Below, piece by piece: positions 11,798-11,998 of a stretch of DNA of 11,998 nt. The translations under genes and the position numbers were made by a program. Numbering within the stretch: position 1 is the first letter of the stretch; each line of letters begins with the position of its first letter. The notes beneath the pieces were generated by a model that made no database searches, was not told where the DNA came from, and saw only the letters and a list, made by a program, of their open reading frames with translations. Source of the DNA: Minisyncoccota bacterium. GTDB taxonomy: Bacteria > Patescibacteria > Paceibacteria > UBA9973. The stretch is from assembly GCA_028696935.1 (NCBI GenBank), contig JAQVGE010000016.1:1-11998 (forward strand), in the 5' to 3' direction.

Positions 11798-11801
11798 TCA
11801 G

Positions 11802-11846
11802 ATAAACAAAATTACCCAATATTTCATATTGGGTTCATTTGTTTAT
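11802..11846 (-). terminator. Two-part hairpin between the tRNA-Lys tail and element copy 3
   Basis: ATAAACAAA/TTTGTTTAT (11802-11810/11838-11846) forms the outer stem. ACCCAATAT/ATATTGGGT (11814-11822/11826-11834) forms the inner stem, with a GAA triloop on the minus strand. The plan matches the hairpin after tRNA-Arg, including the inner ACCCA/TGGGT pairing. Confidence 0.65.
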
Positions 11847-11848
11847 TG

Positions 11849-11893
11849 TCCGCCCGGTAGGAATCGAACCTACGACCATCTCCTTAAAAGGAA
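11849..11893 (-). pseudogene. 3' half of a tRNA-Lys (TTT), 5' half absent from the window
   Basis: On the minus strand, anticodon loop CTTTTAA (11884-11890, anticodon TTT), stem strand GGAGA and variable loop TGGTC are followed by T arm GTAGG-TTCGATT-CCTAC. Acceptor strand CGGGCGG and discriminator A come next, all well formed. Upstream of the anticodon loop the sequence no longer fits: the 5' stem strand reads AGTTC instead of TCTCC. No D arm or CCGCCCG acceptor strand occurs before the window edge. It may be a displaced 3' end left by an integration event, a tRNA interrupted by an intron or insertion with its 5' half beyond 11998, or a decayed gene. Confidence 0.65.
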
Positions 11894-11998
11894 CTTTAAG
11901 GTATGATTTCCTATAATCAAGCAGAATTTATAAGGCTAAAATTGTATTTTAAATTTTTTCACTCACTTTTTTTAACGACCTGTTCTCAACGACTTTTT
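11894..11998. other. Right-edge AT-rich stretch with no recognised gene
   Basis: No coding region is supported. Just beside the tRNA half, CCTTAAA/TTTAAGG (11882-11901) forms a 7-bp inverted repeat. Near the edge AACGAC is repeated 15 bases apart (11974-11979 and 11989-11994). If the tRNA half is an integration scar, this is where the end of the integrated element would begin. Confidence 0.4.

Noticed and set aside
11613..11819. 68-residue minus-strand ORF across element copy 3
   Set aside because: It runs through a terminator hairpin, the duplicated tRNA tail and the structured element; no promoter or start context supports a protein.
11894..11998. Group I intron 3' end upstream of the tRNA-Lys half
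   Set aside because: No recognisable core elements (such as the R or S motifs) are present, and there is no terminal G next to the anticodon loop. The visible 105 bases are too few to exclude an intron fully.

Overview
The window is AT-rich bacterial chromosome with short, tightly packed genes. It most resembles a Patescibacteria/CPR genome of the Parcubacteria type. The reasons are a partial pilM, a DUF5652-type two-helix protein, several small membrane proteins of no known function, no encoded CCA on the tRNAs, and almost no Shine-Dalgarno sequences. Many -10 boxes sit only 6 to 11 bases before the start codon, which suggests leaderless mRNAs. The assignment comes from gene content and style only; there is no rRNA or other phylogenetic marker here.

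Layout. Positions 1-1851 run leftward: ruvX, a stand-alone tRNA-binding OB-fold gene, and pilM, which runs off the left edge. From 1905 to 5124 genes run rightward: a DUF5652 protein, tRNA-Ser(UGA), a one-helix hypothetical protein, a 64-codon ORF, a malic enzyme and a two-helix membrane protein. At 5170 lies tRNA-Arg(GCG), followed by a structured repeat and a weakly kinase-like gene. Positions 6179-7158 run leftward (a small membrane protein; rpsT plus a CPHC redoxin). Positions 7317-9111 run rightward (ruvA, fpg/mutM, a small membrane protein). A SpoU/TrmH-type methyltransferase and a 553-residue charged, coiled-coil-rich unknown protein run leftward to 11566. The right edge holds another structured repeat and the 3' half of a tRNA-Lys.

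The most unusual content is a family of three structured elements of about 130-150 bases (2307-2454, 5301-5433, 11664-11797). Each lies just downstream of a different tRNA (Ser, Arg, Lys), in the tRNA's orientation and behind a hairpin. Each begins with an antisense copy of that tRNA's T arm and ends with a sense copy of its T loop to acceptor end, so the outer helix is specific to each tRNA. The interiors share a hairpin built on GAA triloops, a CGAGT-GGGGTCGA block, a second hairpin with a similar loop and a GTGACCG block before the tail. I do not recognise the family. A separate GC-rich cluster of hairpins lies at 9649-9806.

Functionally, ruvX, ruvA and fpg are DNA recombination and repair genes, while rpsT, the methyltransferase, the OB-fold protein and the tRNAs serve translation. 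The malic enzyme is the only clear central-metabolism enzyme, and pilM points to type IV pili.
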